Of a stretch of DNA of 36,948 bases, positions 1-9,463 are shown piece after piece. This stretch comes from an uncultured Pelagibacteraceae bacterium (GTDB lineage: Bacteria > Pseudomonadota > Alphaproteobacteria > Pelagibacterales > Pelagibacteraceae). The first letter of the stretch is position 1; the number at the start of each line of letters is the position of its first letter. The translations under genes were made by a program, and so were the position numbers. The stretch lies in contig CACFUX010000012.1 of the NCBI GenBank assembly GCA_902569615.1, positions 1-36,948 on the forward strand. The letters run 5' to 3'. A model generated the notes under the pieces. The model did no database searches and had not been told where the DNA came from. It saw nothing but the letters and a program-made list of their open reading frames with translations.

Positions 1-2
1 AT

Positions 3-407
3 AAAGATAAAAAGGATTGGCTACAATTTATTGATAGTAAAGAAAAAGTAGAAAATAAAGATAATATTAATCAAAAATTATCAAAAAATTTTAAAGAAAA
101 GTCAATTGATTTACACGGTTATTCTTTAGAAGATGCAAATAAATTAATTTATAAATTCATATTATTGTGCTATGAAAAAAATGTTAGTGAAATTAAAATT
201 ATAACCGGAAAGGGTACAAGATCGAAAAATAAAGAAAACCCCTATCAGTCAGAAAATTTAGGTATATTAAAATACTCTGTTCCTGAATATATTAATTCTG
301 AAACTGCATTAATTAAAGTTATAAAATCTATAAGCAAAAAGGATATTGAAGATATTTCAAAGGGAAGCTTCAAAATTATTTTAAAAAAAAATGATAAGAA
401 TTATTAA
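3..407 (+). CDS. Smr-domain protein, C-terminal part (5' truncated by window edge)
   Basis: The reading frame is open from base 3, so the gene begins before the window. About 134 codons are visible. The Smr signature is clear: a SIDLHGYS motif near bases 102-125, then an amphipathic helix, the IITGKG glycine motif (about bases 196-213) and a LKYSVPEYI segment that matches the usual 'G-x-L-(K/R)-x-x-V-P-x-(W/Y)-(L/I)' end of the fold. Smr domains are found in MutS2 and in free-standing bacterial proteins (YdaL/SmrA/SmrB type) and act on DNA or on mRNA of collided ribosomes; here the absence of anything MutS2-like in the visible part suggests the stand-alone type, but the N-terminus is missing. 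The TTG at 165 is inside the domain and is not the true start. The end overlaps the next gene by 17 bases. Confidence 0.85.
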   Translation, partial: KDKKDWLQFIDSKEKVENKDNINQKLSKNFKEKSIDLHGYSLEDANKLIYKFILLCYEKNVSEIKIITGKGTRSKNKENPYQSENLGILKYSVPEYINSETALIKVIKSISKKDIEDISKGSFKIILKKNDKNY

Positions 408-960
408 AGATAAACTTACACCAAGATTTAAAGCAAGATTTAGGAAAAGTAGTCAAGAATTTAAAAAAGAATTTAAAAATTTTTTTGATTGGATAAAAGG
501 AGCTGAATTGGTTTCACTTGATCAGTGTAAAACCAGTGAAGATCCTGTTAGACCTGAATTAGATAATATTTTCAGAACAAGTTATGGAAGAAAAATTTAT
601 GGAGTTAAGTATAAAGATGAAATTCATGCTGTTATGTGTTTTGCTTTTACAAATAAAATTCCTAAATCAGTTAGAGAGTTAGATTTACTTAGTAAAGATG
701 CCTTTCTACAGAGCGCCCAAAGAGATCAAAATGTCGGTAAAATTGCAATTGCTTATACTGTCTGGTCAAAAAAAAAAGGTGGTGGAAAATTAATAGTAAA
801 AGAAGTATTTAAAATGATAAAAAAATCAAACCATCTCAACAGATTAGTAACTCTTTCACCGCTTACAGAAATGGCAAGAAACTTTCATTTAAAAAATGGA
901 GCTGTTGAAGTCCAAATTAATGAAGATACTCAAAATTTTGAATATAAAGTTATAAAATAA
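391..960 (+). CDS. GNAT-like acyltransferase family protein, function unknown
   Basis: A 189-residue soluble protein with no signal peptide. The first 45 residues are basic and helical. The C-terminal half has the look of a GNAT fold: a hydrophobic strand (IAIAYTVWS), a KKGGGKLIV turn that could be the acetyl-CoA pyrophosphate loop followed by a helix, then [21 protein letters not shown], in which the last helix plus 'KNGA' resembles the terminal 'a..fYek.GF' helix of GNATs. The substrate cannot be deduced. The start overlaps the Smr gene by 17 bases, implying co-transcription, and its 3' end overlaps the convergent hslU by 11 bases. The family call is by pattern only; gene reality is supported by length, overlap spacing and typical AT-rich codon use. 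Confidence 0.65.
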   Translation: MIRIIKDKLTPRFKARFRKSSQEFKKEFKNFFDWIKGAELVSLDQCKTSEDPVRPELDNIFRTSYGRKIYGVKYKDEIHAVMCFAFTNKIPKSVRELDLLSKDAFLQSAQRDQNVGKIAIAYTVWSKKKGGGKLIVKEVFKMIKKSNHLNRLVTLSPLTEMARNFHLKNGAVEVQINEDTQNFEYKVIK

Positions 961-2314
961 ACTTTGAAAGATCAGTATCTTTAACTAAATCTCCTAGATT
1001 AGTATTAACGTAATTACCATCTATAACGACTTTTTCGCCACTCCTATCAGTTGCTGTAAAGCTTATTTCATCAAGAACTCTTTCAATTATAGTATGCAAT
1101 CTTCTAGCACCAATATTCTCGATTTTTGAATTTACCTCATAAGCAAGATTTGCAATTGTATCTATACCGTCTTCGGAGAATTCTAAATCAACGTTTTCAG
1201 TTTTTAATAGAGCTTTATATTGTTTAATTAAACTATTATCTGGCTCTTTAAGTATTCTTTTAAAATCTTCGCTATTTAATGCGTCTAACTCAACTCTAAT
1301 TGGCAGTCTTCCTTGTAATTCAGGCAATAAGTCCGAAGGTTTTGCTAATTGAAAAGCTCCAGATGCAATAAATAAAATATGATCTGTTTTGATTGTCCCA
1401 TATTTTGTACTTACTGTTGTCCCTTCAATAAGAGGTAGCAAGTCTCTCTGGACACCTTCACGTGATACATCGCCCCCAACTCTGTCAGTTCTAGCAGAAA
1501 TCTTGTCAATCTCATCTAAAAAAACAATCCCATTATTTTCAGTAGAGTCTTTCGCAGCTTTAATAATTTTATCTTGCTCTATTAATTTATCTGATTCTTC
1601 ATTTAATAATATTTCATGAGATTCTTTTACCAACATTTTCTTTTTTTTCGCTTTTCCACCCATTGATTTTCCCAACATATCAGAAATATTGATCATACCT
1701 ATATTAGCACCAGGCATACCTGGAATTTCAAATTGTGGCATTTGCCCACTTTCACTAATGTCTATTTCAATTTCATTATCATCTAAATCTCCATTTCTTA
1801 ATCTTTTTCTAAAACTTTCTCGCGTAGCCACACTTGCTTTCTTACCAACAAGAGCATCTAAAACTCTATCTTCTGCTAATTTTTGTGCTTTTGCATAAAC
1901 TTCTTTTCTTTTTTTAACTTTTTCCATTGCTATCGCAATTTCTAATAGATCTCGGATTATTTGTTCTACATCTCTCCCAACATATCCAACTTCTGTAAAT
2001 CTAGTAGCTTCTACTTTTACAAAAGGTGCTTCAGCTAATTTTGATAATCTTCTTGATATCTCCGTTTTACCAACTCCAGTTGGTCCCATCATTAAAATAT
2101 TTTTTGGTAAAACTTCATCTTTCATTTCGCCCTTCAACGCCTGTCTTCTCCATCTATTTCTAAGGGCAATTGCTACGGCTCTTTTAGCATTTTTTTGACC
2201 AACAACATATCTATCTAATTCAGAAACAATTTCTCTTGGAGATAATGAATTTAATATTTCTTTTTTTCCTGATTTTTCTTTAGGTACTAAGTTTGTAACG
2301 TTAGAATTTTCCAT
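950..2314 (-). CDS. hslU: ATP-dependent protease ATPase subunit HslU
   Basis: A 454-residue AAA+ unfoldase of the HslUV (ClpYQ) protease. It forms a hexamer that unfolds substrates and feeds them to HslV in the cytoplasm. Visible marks are the N-terminal [16 protein letters not shown] segment, Walker A GPTGVGKT at 77-84, the GYVGRD pore loop at 111-116, the variable I-domain (about 120-240, including a basic KAKKKKM stretch), Walker B IVFLDEID at 264-271, sensor/arginine region near ARR in 'ENIGARRLH', and the C-terminal DLSKFIL tail that inserts into HslV. Its ATG overlaps the hslV stop codon (TAATG), indicating translational coupling. Length is normal for the family. Confidence 0.98.
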   Translation of the reverse strand: MENSNVTNLVPKEKSGKKEILNSLSPREIVSELDRYVVGQKNAKRAVAIALRNRWRRQALKGEMKDEVLPKNILMMGPTGVGKTEISRRLSKLAEAPFVKVEATRFTEVGYVGRDVEQIIRDLLEIAIAMEKVKKRKEVYAKAQKLAEDRVLDALVGKKASVATRESFRKRLRNGDLDDNEIEIDISESGQMPQFEIPGMPGANIGMINISDMLGKSMGGKAKKKKMLVKESHEILLNEESDKLIEQDKIIKAAKDSTENNGIVFLDEIDKISARTDRVGGDVSREGVQRDLLPLIEGTTVSTKYGTIKTDHILFIASGAFQLAKPSDLLPELQGRLPIRVELDALNSEDFKRILKEPDNSLIKQYKALLKTENVDLEFSEDGIDTIANLAYEVNSKIENIGARRLHTIIERVLDEISFTATDRSGEKVVIDGNYVNTNLGDLVKDTDLSKFIL

Positions 2315-2829
2315 TATATTTTTTCAATTTTTATATTGTCATTTGTGAATACACAAATTTCCGAAGCTACTTTAATTGCTTTTTTAGCTATTTCTTCAGC
2401 TGAAAGGCTAGTATCCATTAACACTTTTGCTGATGCCAATGCATAATTTCCACCTGAACCAATACCAATTACATCTCCTTCTGGCTCTAGTACATCCCCA
2501 GTTCCTGAAATTATAAAACTCTTTTCTTTATCACCTACAGCCATTAATGCTTCTAATCTTCTTAAATACTTGTCAGTTCTCCAATCTTTAGCAAGCTCAA
2601 CAGCTGCTCTAGCAAGGTTTCCTGCATGTTTTTCTAATTTTGACTCTAGTCTTTCAAATAATGTTAAAGCATCTGCTGTAGATCCCGCAAATCCTGCAAT
2701 CACATTTCTTTTCTCTATTTTTCTGACTTTATTTGCAGTTCTTTTTATAACAGTATTTCCCATGCTAACTTGACCGTCGCTGGCAACTACTAGTTCTTTA
2801 TTTTTTCTTACTAATACTATTGTTGTCAT
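2314..2829 (-). CDS. hslV: ATP-dependent protease peptidase subunit HslV
   Basis: The 171-residue proteasome-beta-like peptidase that pairs with HslU. After removal of the initiator Met, Thr2 would be the catalytic nucleophile (TTIVLVRKN). Other family marks are ASDGQVSMG (about 16-24), the KVRKI segment, and [17 protein letters not shown], followed by the [14 protein letters not shown] region. The C-terminus '[14 protein letters not shown]' is typical. It is the first gene of an hslV-hslU unit and is divergent from hisB across a 92-base spacer. No heat-shock promoter could be assigned with confidence. Confidence 0.98.
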   Translation of the reverse strand: MTTIVLVRKNKELVVASDGQVSMGNTVIKRTANKVRKIEKRNVIAGFAGSTADALTLFERLESKLEKHAGNLARAAVELAKDWRTDKYLRRLEALMAVGDKEKSFIISGTGDVLEPEGDVIGIGSGGNYALASAKVLMDTSLSAEEIAKKAIKVASEICVFTNDNIKIEKI

Positions 2830-2880
2830 ACCTTATAAATGGATATTAAATTAAATAGTTCAAGCCCATAGCTAGAATTA

Positions 2881-2909
2881 TTGCCATATTTGAATAATAG
2901 ATATATACC
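2881..2909 (+). promoter_or_regulatory. candidate sigma70 promoter of the his operon
   Basis: In the 92-base spacer between hslV and hisB, TTGCCA (2881-2886) is followed after 17 bases by TATACC (2904-2909). The expected start of transcription would lie about 6 bases before the hisB ATG at 2922, giving a very short leader. The whole spacer is AT-rich, so chance matches are easy; no attenuator or leader peptide with His codons is seen. Confidence 0.35.
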
Positions 2910-2921
2910 TTTTTTAAAATT

Positions 2922-3512
2922 ATGAAGAGGAAAGCAAAAATAAGTAGAAAAACTAAAGAGACCAGTATTAGTGTTGATTTAAATATTGACGGAAAAGGTA
3001 AGTACAAAGTTGACACAGGTATTGGATTTCTAGATCATATGCTTGAGCAGTTATCAAAGCATTCTTCTGTGGATATGATTATCAAGGCTAAAGGTGACAC
3101 CCATATTGATCTACACCACACTACAGAGGATACAGGTATAGCTATTGGAGAATGTTTGAAAAAAGCTTCAAAGAAATTTGTAGGCATCAAAAGATATGCT
3201 CATGCAATTATCCCAATGGATGAAACATTAACTAGGGTTGCAATAGATGTTTCAAACAGACCCTATCTAATTTGGAATGTTAAGCTTAAAGTAGAAAAAC
3301 TTGGTGAAATGGATACAGAACTATTTAAAGAATGGTTTCAAGCATTTTCTCAAGCTGCTGGAATTACTTTGCACGTTGAAAATATTTATGGTGATAACAG
3401 TCACCACATTATCGAGTCTTGCTTTAAAGGGTTAGCAAGATCATTAAGAGCCGCATTAGAGATGGATCCAAGAAATAAAAATACAATTCCTTCTACAAAA
3501 GGTTCTTTATAA
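2922..3512 (+). CDS. hisB: Imidazoleglycerol-phosphate dehydratase
   Basis: A 196-residue single-domain HisB that dehydrates imidazoleglycerol phosphate to imidazoleacetol phosphate in histidine synthesis. Diagnostic motifs are [29 protein letters not shown] (metal-binding His/Glu cluster), a second-half [17 protein letters not shown] segment with the paired 'HH..E' ligand motif, and the C-terminal 'IPSTKGSL'. It lacks the histidinol-phosphatase domain of the enterobacterial bifunctional enzyme. It is the first gene of a compact cluster, 5 bases from hisH. Confidence 0.98.
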   Translation: MKRKAKISRKTKETSISVDLNIDGKGKYKVDTGIGFLDHMLEQLSKHSSVDMIIKAKGDTHIDLHHTTEDTGIAIGECLKKASKKFVGIKRYAHAIIPMDETLTRVAIDVSNRPYLIWNVKLKVEKLGEMDTELFKEWFQAFSQAAGITLHVENIYGDNSHHIIESCFKGLARSLRAALEMDPRNKNTIPSTKGSL

Positions 3513-3517
3513 ATTTA

Positions 3518-4144
3518 ATGAACGTCACAATTGTTGACTATAACTCGGGCAATATTAGCTCTGTAATAAACTCATTTAAAGAGGTTGCTAATGATAAAGT
3601 AAATATCGAAGTAACCTCAGATTTAAATAAGATTAAATCTAGCGATAAATTAGTTTTGCCAGGGCAGGGCTCGTTTAAGAGGTGTGTAGATGCTTTAAAT
3701 GCTATAAATGGCTTAGTTGATACTTTAAATGAATTTGCAATAACTAATAAAAAATCACTTCTTGGAATTTGTGTTGGTCTACAAATGTTTGCAGATATTG
3801 GCTATGAAGAAACTGAAACTAAAGGGTTAGGATGGATTTCAGGTAAAGTTTCAAAAATAGATAATCAGAATGGTAAGTATAAGCTACCCCATATCGGCTG
3901 GAATCAAATTAATATTGTCAAAGATAGTAAAATTTTTAAAGATATAGAAAATAATTCTCATATGTATTTTGTTCATAGTTATGAATTTGTGCCAAACGAT
4001 AAAAAAGTTATCTCAGCAACAACAGATTATTCATCAAATATTGTTTGCTCTGTTGAAAAAGAAAATATTTTTGGAACCCAATTTCATCCAGAGAAGAGTG
4101 ATAAGATTGGGCTTAAAATAATTGATAATTTTATAAATTTGTAA
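3518..4144 (+). CDS. hisH: Imidazole glycerol phosphate synthase, glutaminase subunit
   Basis: A 208-residue class-I glutamine amidotransferase that supplies ammonia to HisF. The triad is visible: Cys85 in LLGICVGLQM, His190 and Glu192 in FGTQFHPEKS. The oxyanion-hole segment LPGQGSF lies near residue 47-53. The N-terminal 'VTIVDYNSGNISSV' is typical. The gene sits between hisB and hisA with 1-5-base spacers, consistent with one transcript. Confidence 0.97.
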   Translation: MNVTIVDYNSGNISSVINSFKEVANDKVNIEVTSDLNKIKSSDKLVLPGQGSFKRCVDALNAINGLVDTLNEFAITNKKSLLGICVGLQMFADIGYEETETKGLGWISGKVSKIDNQNGKYKLPHIGWNQINIVKDSKIFKDIENNSHMYFVHSYEFVPNDKKVISATTDYSSNIVCSVEKENIFGTQFHPEKSDKIGLKIIDNFINL

Positions 4145-4145
4145 A

Positions 4146-4862
4146 ATGAAAATATTTCCTGCAATAGATATTAAAGATAAAAAGTGTGTAAGATTAGTTA
4201 AAGGAGATTTCGATAAAAAGACTGAGTATGAATTGTCTCCAGTTGAGCAAGCAGGAAAATTTAAAGATCATGGATTTAAAAATTTACACATAGTTGATTT
4301 AGATGGTGCTTTAACTGGTGAAACAGTAAATTTAGATATTATTCAGGATATAGTTGGTAAATTTAATTTAAAAGTTGAAGTAGGTGGTGGTATTAGAAAT
4401 TCTGATAGTATTAAAAAATACATTGATGCTGGTGTTGAGAAAGTAATTTTGGGAAGTGCTGCTATTAAAGACAAAAATTTCTTAAAAGAGTCATGTGAAA
4501 AATTTCAAAATCATATTGCTCTAGGTTTAGATGCTAAAGACGGGTATTTGTCAGTATCTGGATGGAAAGAAAGTTCTAATCATTTAACTTTAGATTATTT
4601 AAAAGATATTAACGACTATGGTGTTAGTAGATTAATTTATACTGATATTAATAGAGATGGCATGAAACAAAGCCCAAATTTTGATGAAACCGTGAAAGTT
4701 GCAGAAATGTCGAACTGTCCAGTGATTATATCTGGCGGAGTTTCATCGATGGATGACATTAAGAAAGCCAAGAATTTAGAAAATGTAGAGGGTATAATTG
4801 TTGGTAAAGCTATTTATGATGGTGATATTCAATTAAAAGAATTAGTAAAAGAAGATGCTTAA
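4146..4862 (+). CDS. hisA: 1-(5-phosphoribosyl)-5-[(5-phosphoribosylamino)methylideneamino]imidazole-4-carboxamide isomerase
   Basis: A 238-residue (beta/alpha)8 isomerase acting just before HisHF in histidine synthesis. Asp8 in [14 protein letters not shown] is the expected general base/acid; further marks are [11 protein letters not shown], the phosphate-binding EVGGGIRN and the second phosphate-binding VIISGGVSS plus GIIVGKAIY. It overlaps hisF by 8 bases. Confidence 0.97.
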   Translation: MKIFPAIDIKDKKCVRLVKGDFDKKTEYELSPVEQAGKFKDHGFKNLHIVDLDGALTGETVNLDIIQDIVGKFNLKVEVGGGIRNSDSIKKYIDAGVEKVILGSAAIKDKNFLKESCEKFQNHIALGLDAKDGYLSVSGWKESSNHLTLDYLKDINDYGVSRLIYTDINRDGMKQSPNFDETVKVAEMSNCPVIISGGVSSMDDIKKAKNLENVEGIIVGKAIYDGDIQLKELVKEDA

Positions 4863-5610
4863 AAATAGAATAATACCTTGTTTAGATGTTAAAAATGGTC
4901 GTGTTGTTAAGGGGATAAACTTTGTCGATCTAAAAGATGCAGGTGATCCTGTTGAACAAGCAAAAATTTATAGTGATGGTGGAGCCGATGAAATTTGTTT
5001 TCTAGATATTACCGCTTCAAATGAAAATAGAGATACAATTTATGATGTAGTGGAGAAAACTTCTAAGAAATGTTTTGTTCCTTTAACCGTTGGAGGTGGC
5101 GTCAGAAGCGTTGATGACATTACTAAATTACTCAACTGCGGTGCAGATAAAGTTTCTATAAATACAGCCGCAGTTCAAAATCCTGAAGTTGTTATAGATA
5201 GTTCAAAAAAGTTTGGTGCTCAATGTATTGTTGTTGCAATAGATGCCAAAAAAAAAGATGATAAATGGGAAATTTTTACACATGGTGGAAGAAACAATAC
5301 AGGTATTGATGTAATAGAATTTTCAAAAAAGATGGAAGACAGTGGTGCTGGAGAACTACTAGTAACATCCATGGATAGAGATGGAACCCAGGTTGGTTAT
5401 GATATTGATTTAATGTCAAAGATTTCATCAAAAGTAAATATTCCAGTAATTGCCTCAGGTGGAGTAGGAAATTTAGACCATTTAGTTGATGGAATAAAAC
5501 TAGGCAATGCTAGTGCAGTATTAGCCGCATCTATATTTCACTATGGTAAATTCTCTGTTAAACAAGCTAAAGAATATTTGAACTCAAAAGGGATTCCAGT
5601 TAGGATTTAA
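4855..5610 (+). CDS. hisF: Imidazole glycerol phosphate synthase, cyclase subunit
   Basis: A 251-residue barrel enzyme that joins ammonia from HisH to PRFAR, giving imidazole glycerol phosphate and AICAR. Catalytic Asp11 ([14 protein letters not shown]) and Asp130 (VVAIDAKK) are present, as are [24 protein letters not shown] and [14 protein letters not shown] made here feeds the purine pathway, for which purH lies at 11830-13371. Confidence 0.98.
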   Translation: MLKNRIIPCLDVKNGRVVKGINFVDLKDAGDPVEQAKIYSDGGADEICFLDITASNENRDTIYDVVEKTSKKCFVPLTVGGGVRSVDDITKLLNCGADKVSINTAAVQNPEVVIDSSKKFGAQCIVVAIDAKKKDDKWEIFTHGGRNNTGIDVIEFSKKMEDSGAGELLVTSMDRDGTQVGYDIDLMSKISSKVNIPVIASGGVGNLDHLVDGIKLGNASAVLAASIFHYGKFSVKQAKEYLNSKGIPVRI

Positions 5611-5611
5611 T

Positions 5612-5884
5612 ATGCTTGATACATTAGAAAGTTTATTTAAACTTGCCAGAGAAAGAAAAAATAATCCGATAGATGGATCTTATACTAATAAGCTTTTAAG
5701 TGACAAAAATTTAAGCAAAGAAAAAGTTTTAGAAGAAATAAATGAATTAATAGAAGCAGTGGAAAAAAATTCAAATAAAATTCATGAAGCTGCTGATGTT
5801 TTTTATCATCTAATTATATATCTAGAAGCAAACGAAATAAAAATTGAAGATGTAATGAATGAACTTAATAAGAGGAAAAAATGA
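5612..5884 (+). CDS. hisE: Phosphoribosyl-ATP pyrophosphohydrolase
   Basis: A 90-residue MazG-fold enzyme for the second step of histidine synthesis. It shows the family's SYTNKLL, EKVLEEINELIEAVE (acidic E-x-x-E metal site) and HEAADVFYHLIIYLEANEI (E-x-x-D site) pattern. It is a separate HisE, not a HisIE fusion; no hisI is visible in this window. It starts one base after the hisF stop and overlaps the HIT gene by 4 bases (ATGA). Confidence 0.95.
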   Translation: MLDTLESLFKLARERKNNPIDGSYTNKLLSDKNLSKEKVLEEINELIEAVEKNSNKIHEAADVFYHLIIYLEANEIKIEDVMNELNKRKK

Positions 5885-6243
5885 ATTATGATAATAATAA
5901 TATTTTTGCAAAAATTTTAAGAGGAGAAATTCCTTGTGATAAAATTTATGAAGATGATTTTGTTTTATCTTTTTATGATATAAGTCCACAAAAAAAAATA
6001 CATGCTCTTGTCATTCCAAAAGGAAAGTACGTTGATCTTGATGATTTTACTGTAAATGCTTCATCTGAAGAGATGGTTGGTTTATTAAAAGGTATAAATA
6101 AAGTTGCTAAAAAACTCGGTATTTCAGTTGATACTGGTAAAGGTTATAGGGCCTTGGCAAATATTAGCGAACATGGTGGACAAGAAGTTCCTCATTTACA
6201 TTTTCATTTATTTGGTGGGGAAAAACTTGGAAAAATGATTTAG
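5881..6243 (+). CDS. HIT-family protein (HinT-like purine nucleoside phosphoramidase)
   Basis: A 120-residue histidine-triad protein. The catalytic H-x-H-x-H triad is His105-Leu-His107-Phe-His109 in VPHLHFHLFGG, and the front half has NIFAKILRGEIPC with the usual IYEDDFVLSFYDISP region. HinT proteins hydrolyse AMP-linked phosphoramidates and acyl-AMP. It follows hisE with a 4-base overlap, a common alphaproteobacterial neighbourhood, so co-transcription with his genes is likely but a functional link is not shown. Confidence 0.93.
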   Translation: MNYDNNNIFAKILRGEIPCDKIYEDDFVLSFYDISPQKKIHALVIPKGKYVDLDDFTVNASSEEMVGLLKGINKVAKKLGISVDTGKGYRALANISEHGGQEVPHLHFHLFGGEKLGKMI

Positions 6244-6746
6244 TGACAAATCAAATAAAAAGAAATTATTTGGAAATTCACTCTATAAACGAGTTAGCTA
6301 TAGTAAATAAGCCGTTTAATAATTTATATGTAGAAAAAATTGATCCACCTGATTTTCAATTAAATAAATTTTTTTATAAACAAATTGGTAAAAATCATAA
6401 ATGGGTGGATAGATTAATTTGGAAAGATCAAAACTGGAATGAATATTTAATTACAAAAGGAGTAAGCACTTACATTTTAAAAAAAGAAAATGAATTAGCT
6501 GGTTATTTTGAGCAAGTTTTTTATGACGAAAAATCAGATTGTGAAATAGCTTATTTTGGAATTTTAGAAGAATATATAGGCAAGAAATTAGGTGGATACT
6601 TACTGTCTGAAGCTATAAAAAAATCATTTGAAATTGGCTCTAAAAGAGTATGGGTACACACTTGTTCCTTAGATCATGAACACGCATTAAAAAATTACTT
6701 AGCAAGAGGTATGAAAGTTTTTAGAAATGAGACTTTAAATTTATAA
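6243..6746 (+). CDS. GNAT family N-acetyltransferase
   Basis: A 167-residue protein that starts at a GTG overlapping the HIT stop codon (TAGTG). The C-terminal two thirds show a GNAT core: beta4 IAYFGIL, the acetyl-CoA loop IGKKLGGYLLSEAIKKSFEIG (Q/R-x-x-G-x-G/A replaced by K-x-x-G-G), then RVWVHTCSLDHEHALKNYLARGMKVF, the usual beta5-helix-'GF' end. The substrate is not deducible. Position as the last gene of the his-HIT unit suggests co-expression. Confidence 0.88.
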   Translation: MTNQIKRNYLEIHSINELAIVNKPFNNLYVEKIDPPDFQLNKFFYKQIGKNHKWVDRLIWKDQNWNEYLITKGVSTYILKKENELAGYFEQVFYDEKSDCEIAYFGILEEYIGKKLGGYLLSEAIKKSFEIGSKRVWVHTCSLDHEHALKNYLARGMKVFRNETLNL

Positions 6747-6748
6747 AA

Positions 6749-7306
6749 TTAATTTGGTTTTGGTAAAATAAATAGTTTTTGGTCAATATCTATATTTTTT
6801 TTTATTTTGTAAATATAAGTAATAACTAATTTTTGATATATATCCTCTGTTTGCCAACCTATTAAATCGTAAGAATTTTTATCAAAAAAAATATTAATTT
6901 GATAACCTTCATTTTCTAAATAAAAAATATAATATTGATTATTAATTAATTTTTCCTCTAATTTTTCAATTTTTTTTATTAATAAATCTTTGTCTAAAAT
7001 CAACATTAATGATGTTTGTTTTAATAAGTATCTAAAATAAGCTTTACCATTTTGATTTTTAATCACCAAAGAATTCCCATTAGATACAATTAATTTCTTT
7101 TTTTTGTTATTGTAAGTACAATGTATTTTTTTTGGGTATTGTATAACGCATTTACCTTTTTCTTCTAGATCATCAATATTTTGTATAAAATCAAAACTAA
7201 TATTATCTATATGATTAAAATTTTCTATAATTTTGCTTTTTACTGAAGCTAGAGCATTATTAAATAAATTTATAAAAAAAAAAAATAAAATAATTTTTTT
7301 TATCAT
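6749..7306 (-). CDS. lolA: LolA-like outer-membrane lipoprotein carrier protein
   Basis: A 185-residue periplasmic protein. Residues 1-20 form a signal peptide (basic MIKK, a Phe/Ile-rich core, NNALA as cleavage site). The rest has the beta-rich LolA pattern: NFNHIDNISFDFIQNI, GKCVIQYPKKIHC, LIVSNGNSLVI, and the later YQINIFFDKNSYDLIGWQ. LolA shuttles lipoproteins across the periplasm. Its start overlaps the ftsK stop by 4 bases; ftsK-lolA is a frequent alphaproteobacterial pair, which strengthens the call for a weakly conserved sequence. Confidence 0.85.
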   Translation of the reverse strand: MIKKIILFFFFINLFNNALASVKSKIIENFNHIDNISFDFIQNIDDLEEKGKCVIQYPKKIHCTYNNKKKKLIVSNGNSLVIKNQNGKAYFRYLLKQTSLMLILDKDLLIKKIEKLEEKLINNQYYIFYLENEGYQINIFFDKNSYDLIGWQTEDIYQKLVITYIYKIKKNIDIDQKLFILPKPN

Positions 7307-9396
7307 TTCAATAATTCTCTTTTACCAACATGATTTGCTTTACTCACTTCTCCATTAGCTTCCATCATATCAATAATTCTCGCAGCTCTATTGTACCCAA
7401 TTTGTAGTTTTCTTTGAAGAAATGAAGTAGACGCTTTTCCTTCAGACTTAACTATTTCTAGAGCTCTTTCATATAACTCATCTTGGTTGTCATTTTCTGA
7501 AAAGTTTTGATTGATTTCCTTTTCATCTGCAAAATTCAAAATTTCATCAACATATTCAGGTTCTTCTTGAGATCTTAAATAATCATTAATTTTTTCTATT
7601 TCATTTTCTGAAACATACGGTGCGTGAATTCTTATAATTTTATTAGCAGAAGACATATAAAGCATATCACCTTTTCCAAGTAATTGTTCAGCTCCTTGTT
7701 CACCCAAAATAGTCCTACTATCTATTTTTGAAGTTACTTGGAAAGATATTCTTGTTGGAAAATTTGCTTTAATTGTTCCAGTTATTACATCTACGCTAGG
7801 TCTTTGAGTGGCCATTATTATATGTATCCCTGCTGCACGTGCCATTTGAGATAATTTTTGGATATATCCCTCAATTTCTTTTCCTGCTACAAGCATTAAA
7901 TCTGACATTTCGTCAACTATTACAACTATATAAGGCATCGGTAGTTTATGTTTTGAGTTATAGCCATCTATATTTCTAACACCTTCCCTAGTCATCAATC
8001 TGTATCTACTTTCCATTTCTTTAACTACCCAACCTAATACTGATGCTGCTCTTTTGGCTTCAGTAATAACTGGACATAAAAGATGAGGAATACCTTCATA
8101 GGTTGATAGTTCCAGCATTTTTGGATCAATAAGAATAAATTTACATCTATCAGGTCTATGTTTATAGAGTAGTGATAGAATTATAGTATTAATACAAACA
8201 GACTTTCCTGAACCAGTTGTACCAGCAATTAATAAATGAGGCATAGAAGTTAAGTCCCCAATTAGTGGTATACCAGAAATACTTTTTCCAAGTGCAATTG
8301 GTAATTTAATATCTTTTTTTGAAAAATTTGAAGCTGAAATAATTTCACTTAAATAAACATTTTCCCTAGATGTATTTGGAATTTCTATTCCAATAGTGTT
8401 GCTGCCAGGTATTGTAGCAATTCTAGCAGATTCAGAACTTGTGTTTCTTGCAATATCCTCTGATAAATTTATGATTTTAGAAACTTTTACACCAGCTGCA
8501 GGCTCAAATTCATTAAGGGTTACAACAGGACCTCTGCTAACCTTTTTAATTTTTCCCTCAACTCCAAAATCTAAAAGAATTTTTTCTAAAATATCTTCAT
8601 CAATTTTATCTTCGTTTGAATTTTTTTCTCGCTCTACTTTTGAAGGTTTTTCAAGATAACTAATTTCAGGCAATCTAAATTTTTTTCTATCTAAAGTTTC
8701 AGAAACTTTTTTATTAAATGGTAAATCTTCTTGTATAGGTTTTACGAATTTTTCCGTTGGTAAAATATTTTCTTCATTAGCGATATTTTCCGAATTTGTA
8801 TTTTTGTATTTTAATTTATTTATTTTACCAAAAAGTTTTTTACAAAATTGGATAAAATATTTAATACTAAAATTTATACTAATTAAAAAAATTACAATAA
8901 CTATAATTAAAATTATATAATAGGAGATATCTTTATTTAAATTAATGAAATTTGATAGAAAAGTATTTTGGAAAAAAATTCCAACAAAACCTCCGCTTCC
9001 ATTGACATGTAGCCAAAAATTATTAGGGTAAAATGAAGTTAAGAAAAAAGAACCAATAATTGTGTATATAATTATGTAAAAAAAATTCTCTAATATTATT
9101 AAAAAATTTTTATTTTTAATTAAATTTATACCAGTAAAAAAAACTGTGAATGAAATCAAAAAAGATATTAAGCCTACTGACTGAAAAAAAAGATCGGATG
9201 AATAACTACCTCTAAAACCTAATATATTTCTTATTTCAATATTTTCATTAAACATAAAGTTTGGATCTTCAGGTGAATAAGTTAAAAGTGATAAAAATAA
9301 TAAAATTGATAAGCAAATTAGAAAAATCCCTATAATTTCAGCTATTCTTTTGATAGTAAAATCAAGCGTTTTTATGCTTAAGTCTTTTATATTCAT
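7303..9396 (-). CDS. ftsK: DNA translocase FtsK
   Basis: A 697-residue septal DNA translocase. Four membrane segments are visible (about 20-40, 75-93, 103-122 and 158-178), then a short Lys/Glu/Asn linker (about 185-265), the alpha/beta motor with Walker A GTTGSGKS at 392-399 and Walker B VVIVDEMSDLM, the MATQRPSVDVITG motif, and a C-terminal gamma winged helix (about 630-697, YNRAARIIDMMEANG) that reads KOPS sites. It moves chromosome ends during division and activates XerCD. The linker is shorter than in E. coli, as usual for streamlined genomes. Confidence 0.97.
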   Translation of the reverse strand: MNIKDLSIKTLDFTIKRIAEIIGIFLICLSILLFLSLLTYSPEDPNFMFNENIEIRNILGFRGSYSSDLFFQSVGLISFLISFTVFFTGINLIKNKNFLIILENFFYIIIYTIIGSFFLTSFYPNNFWLHVNGSGGFVGIFFQNTFLSNFINLNKDISYYIILIIVIVIFLISINFSIKYFIQFCKKLFGKINKLKYKNTNSENIANEENILPTEKFVKPIQEDLPFNKKVSETLDRKKFRLPEISYLEKPSKVEREKNSNEDKIDEDILEKILLDFGVEGKIKKVSRGPVVTLNEFEPAAGVKVSKIINLSEDIARNTSSESARIATIPGSNTIGIEIPNTSRENVYLSEIISASNFSKKDIKLPIALGKSISGIPLIGDLTSMPHLLIAGTTGSGKSVCINTIILSLLYKHRPDRCKFILIDPKMLELSTYEGIPHLLCPVITEAKRAASVLGWVVKEMESRYRLMTREGVRNIDGYNSKHKLPMPYIVVIVDEMSDLMLVAGKEIEGYIQKLSQMARAAGIHIIMATQRPSVDVITGTIKANFPTRISFQVTSKIDSRTILGEQGAEQLLGKGDMLYMSSANKIIRIHAPYVSENEIEKINDYLRSQEEPEYVDEILNFADEKEINQNFSENDNQDELYERALEIVKSEGKASTSFLQRKLQIGYNRAARIIDMMEANGEVSKANHVGKRELLK

Positions 9397-9463
9397 TTTT
9401 TTAAAGAATCTAATTTGTAACTTTGTATCATTTAATATTTATTGTTAAAATTAAAAATTATTT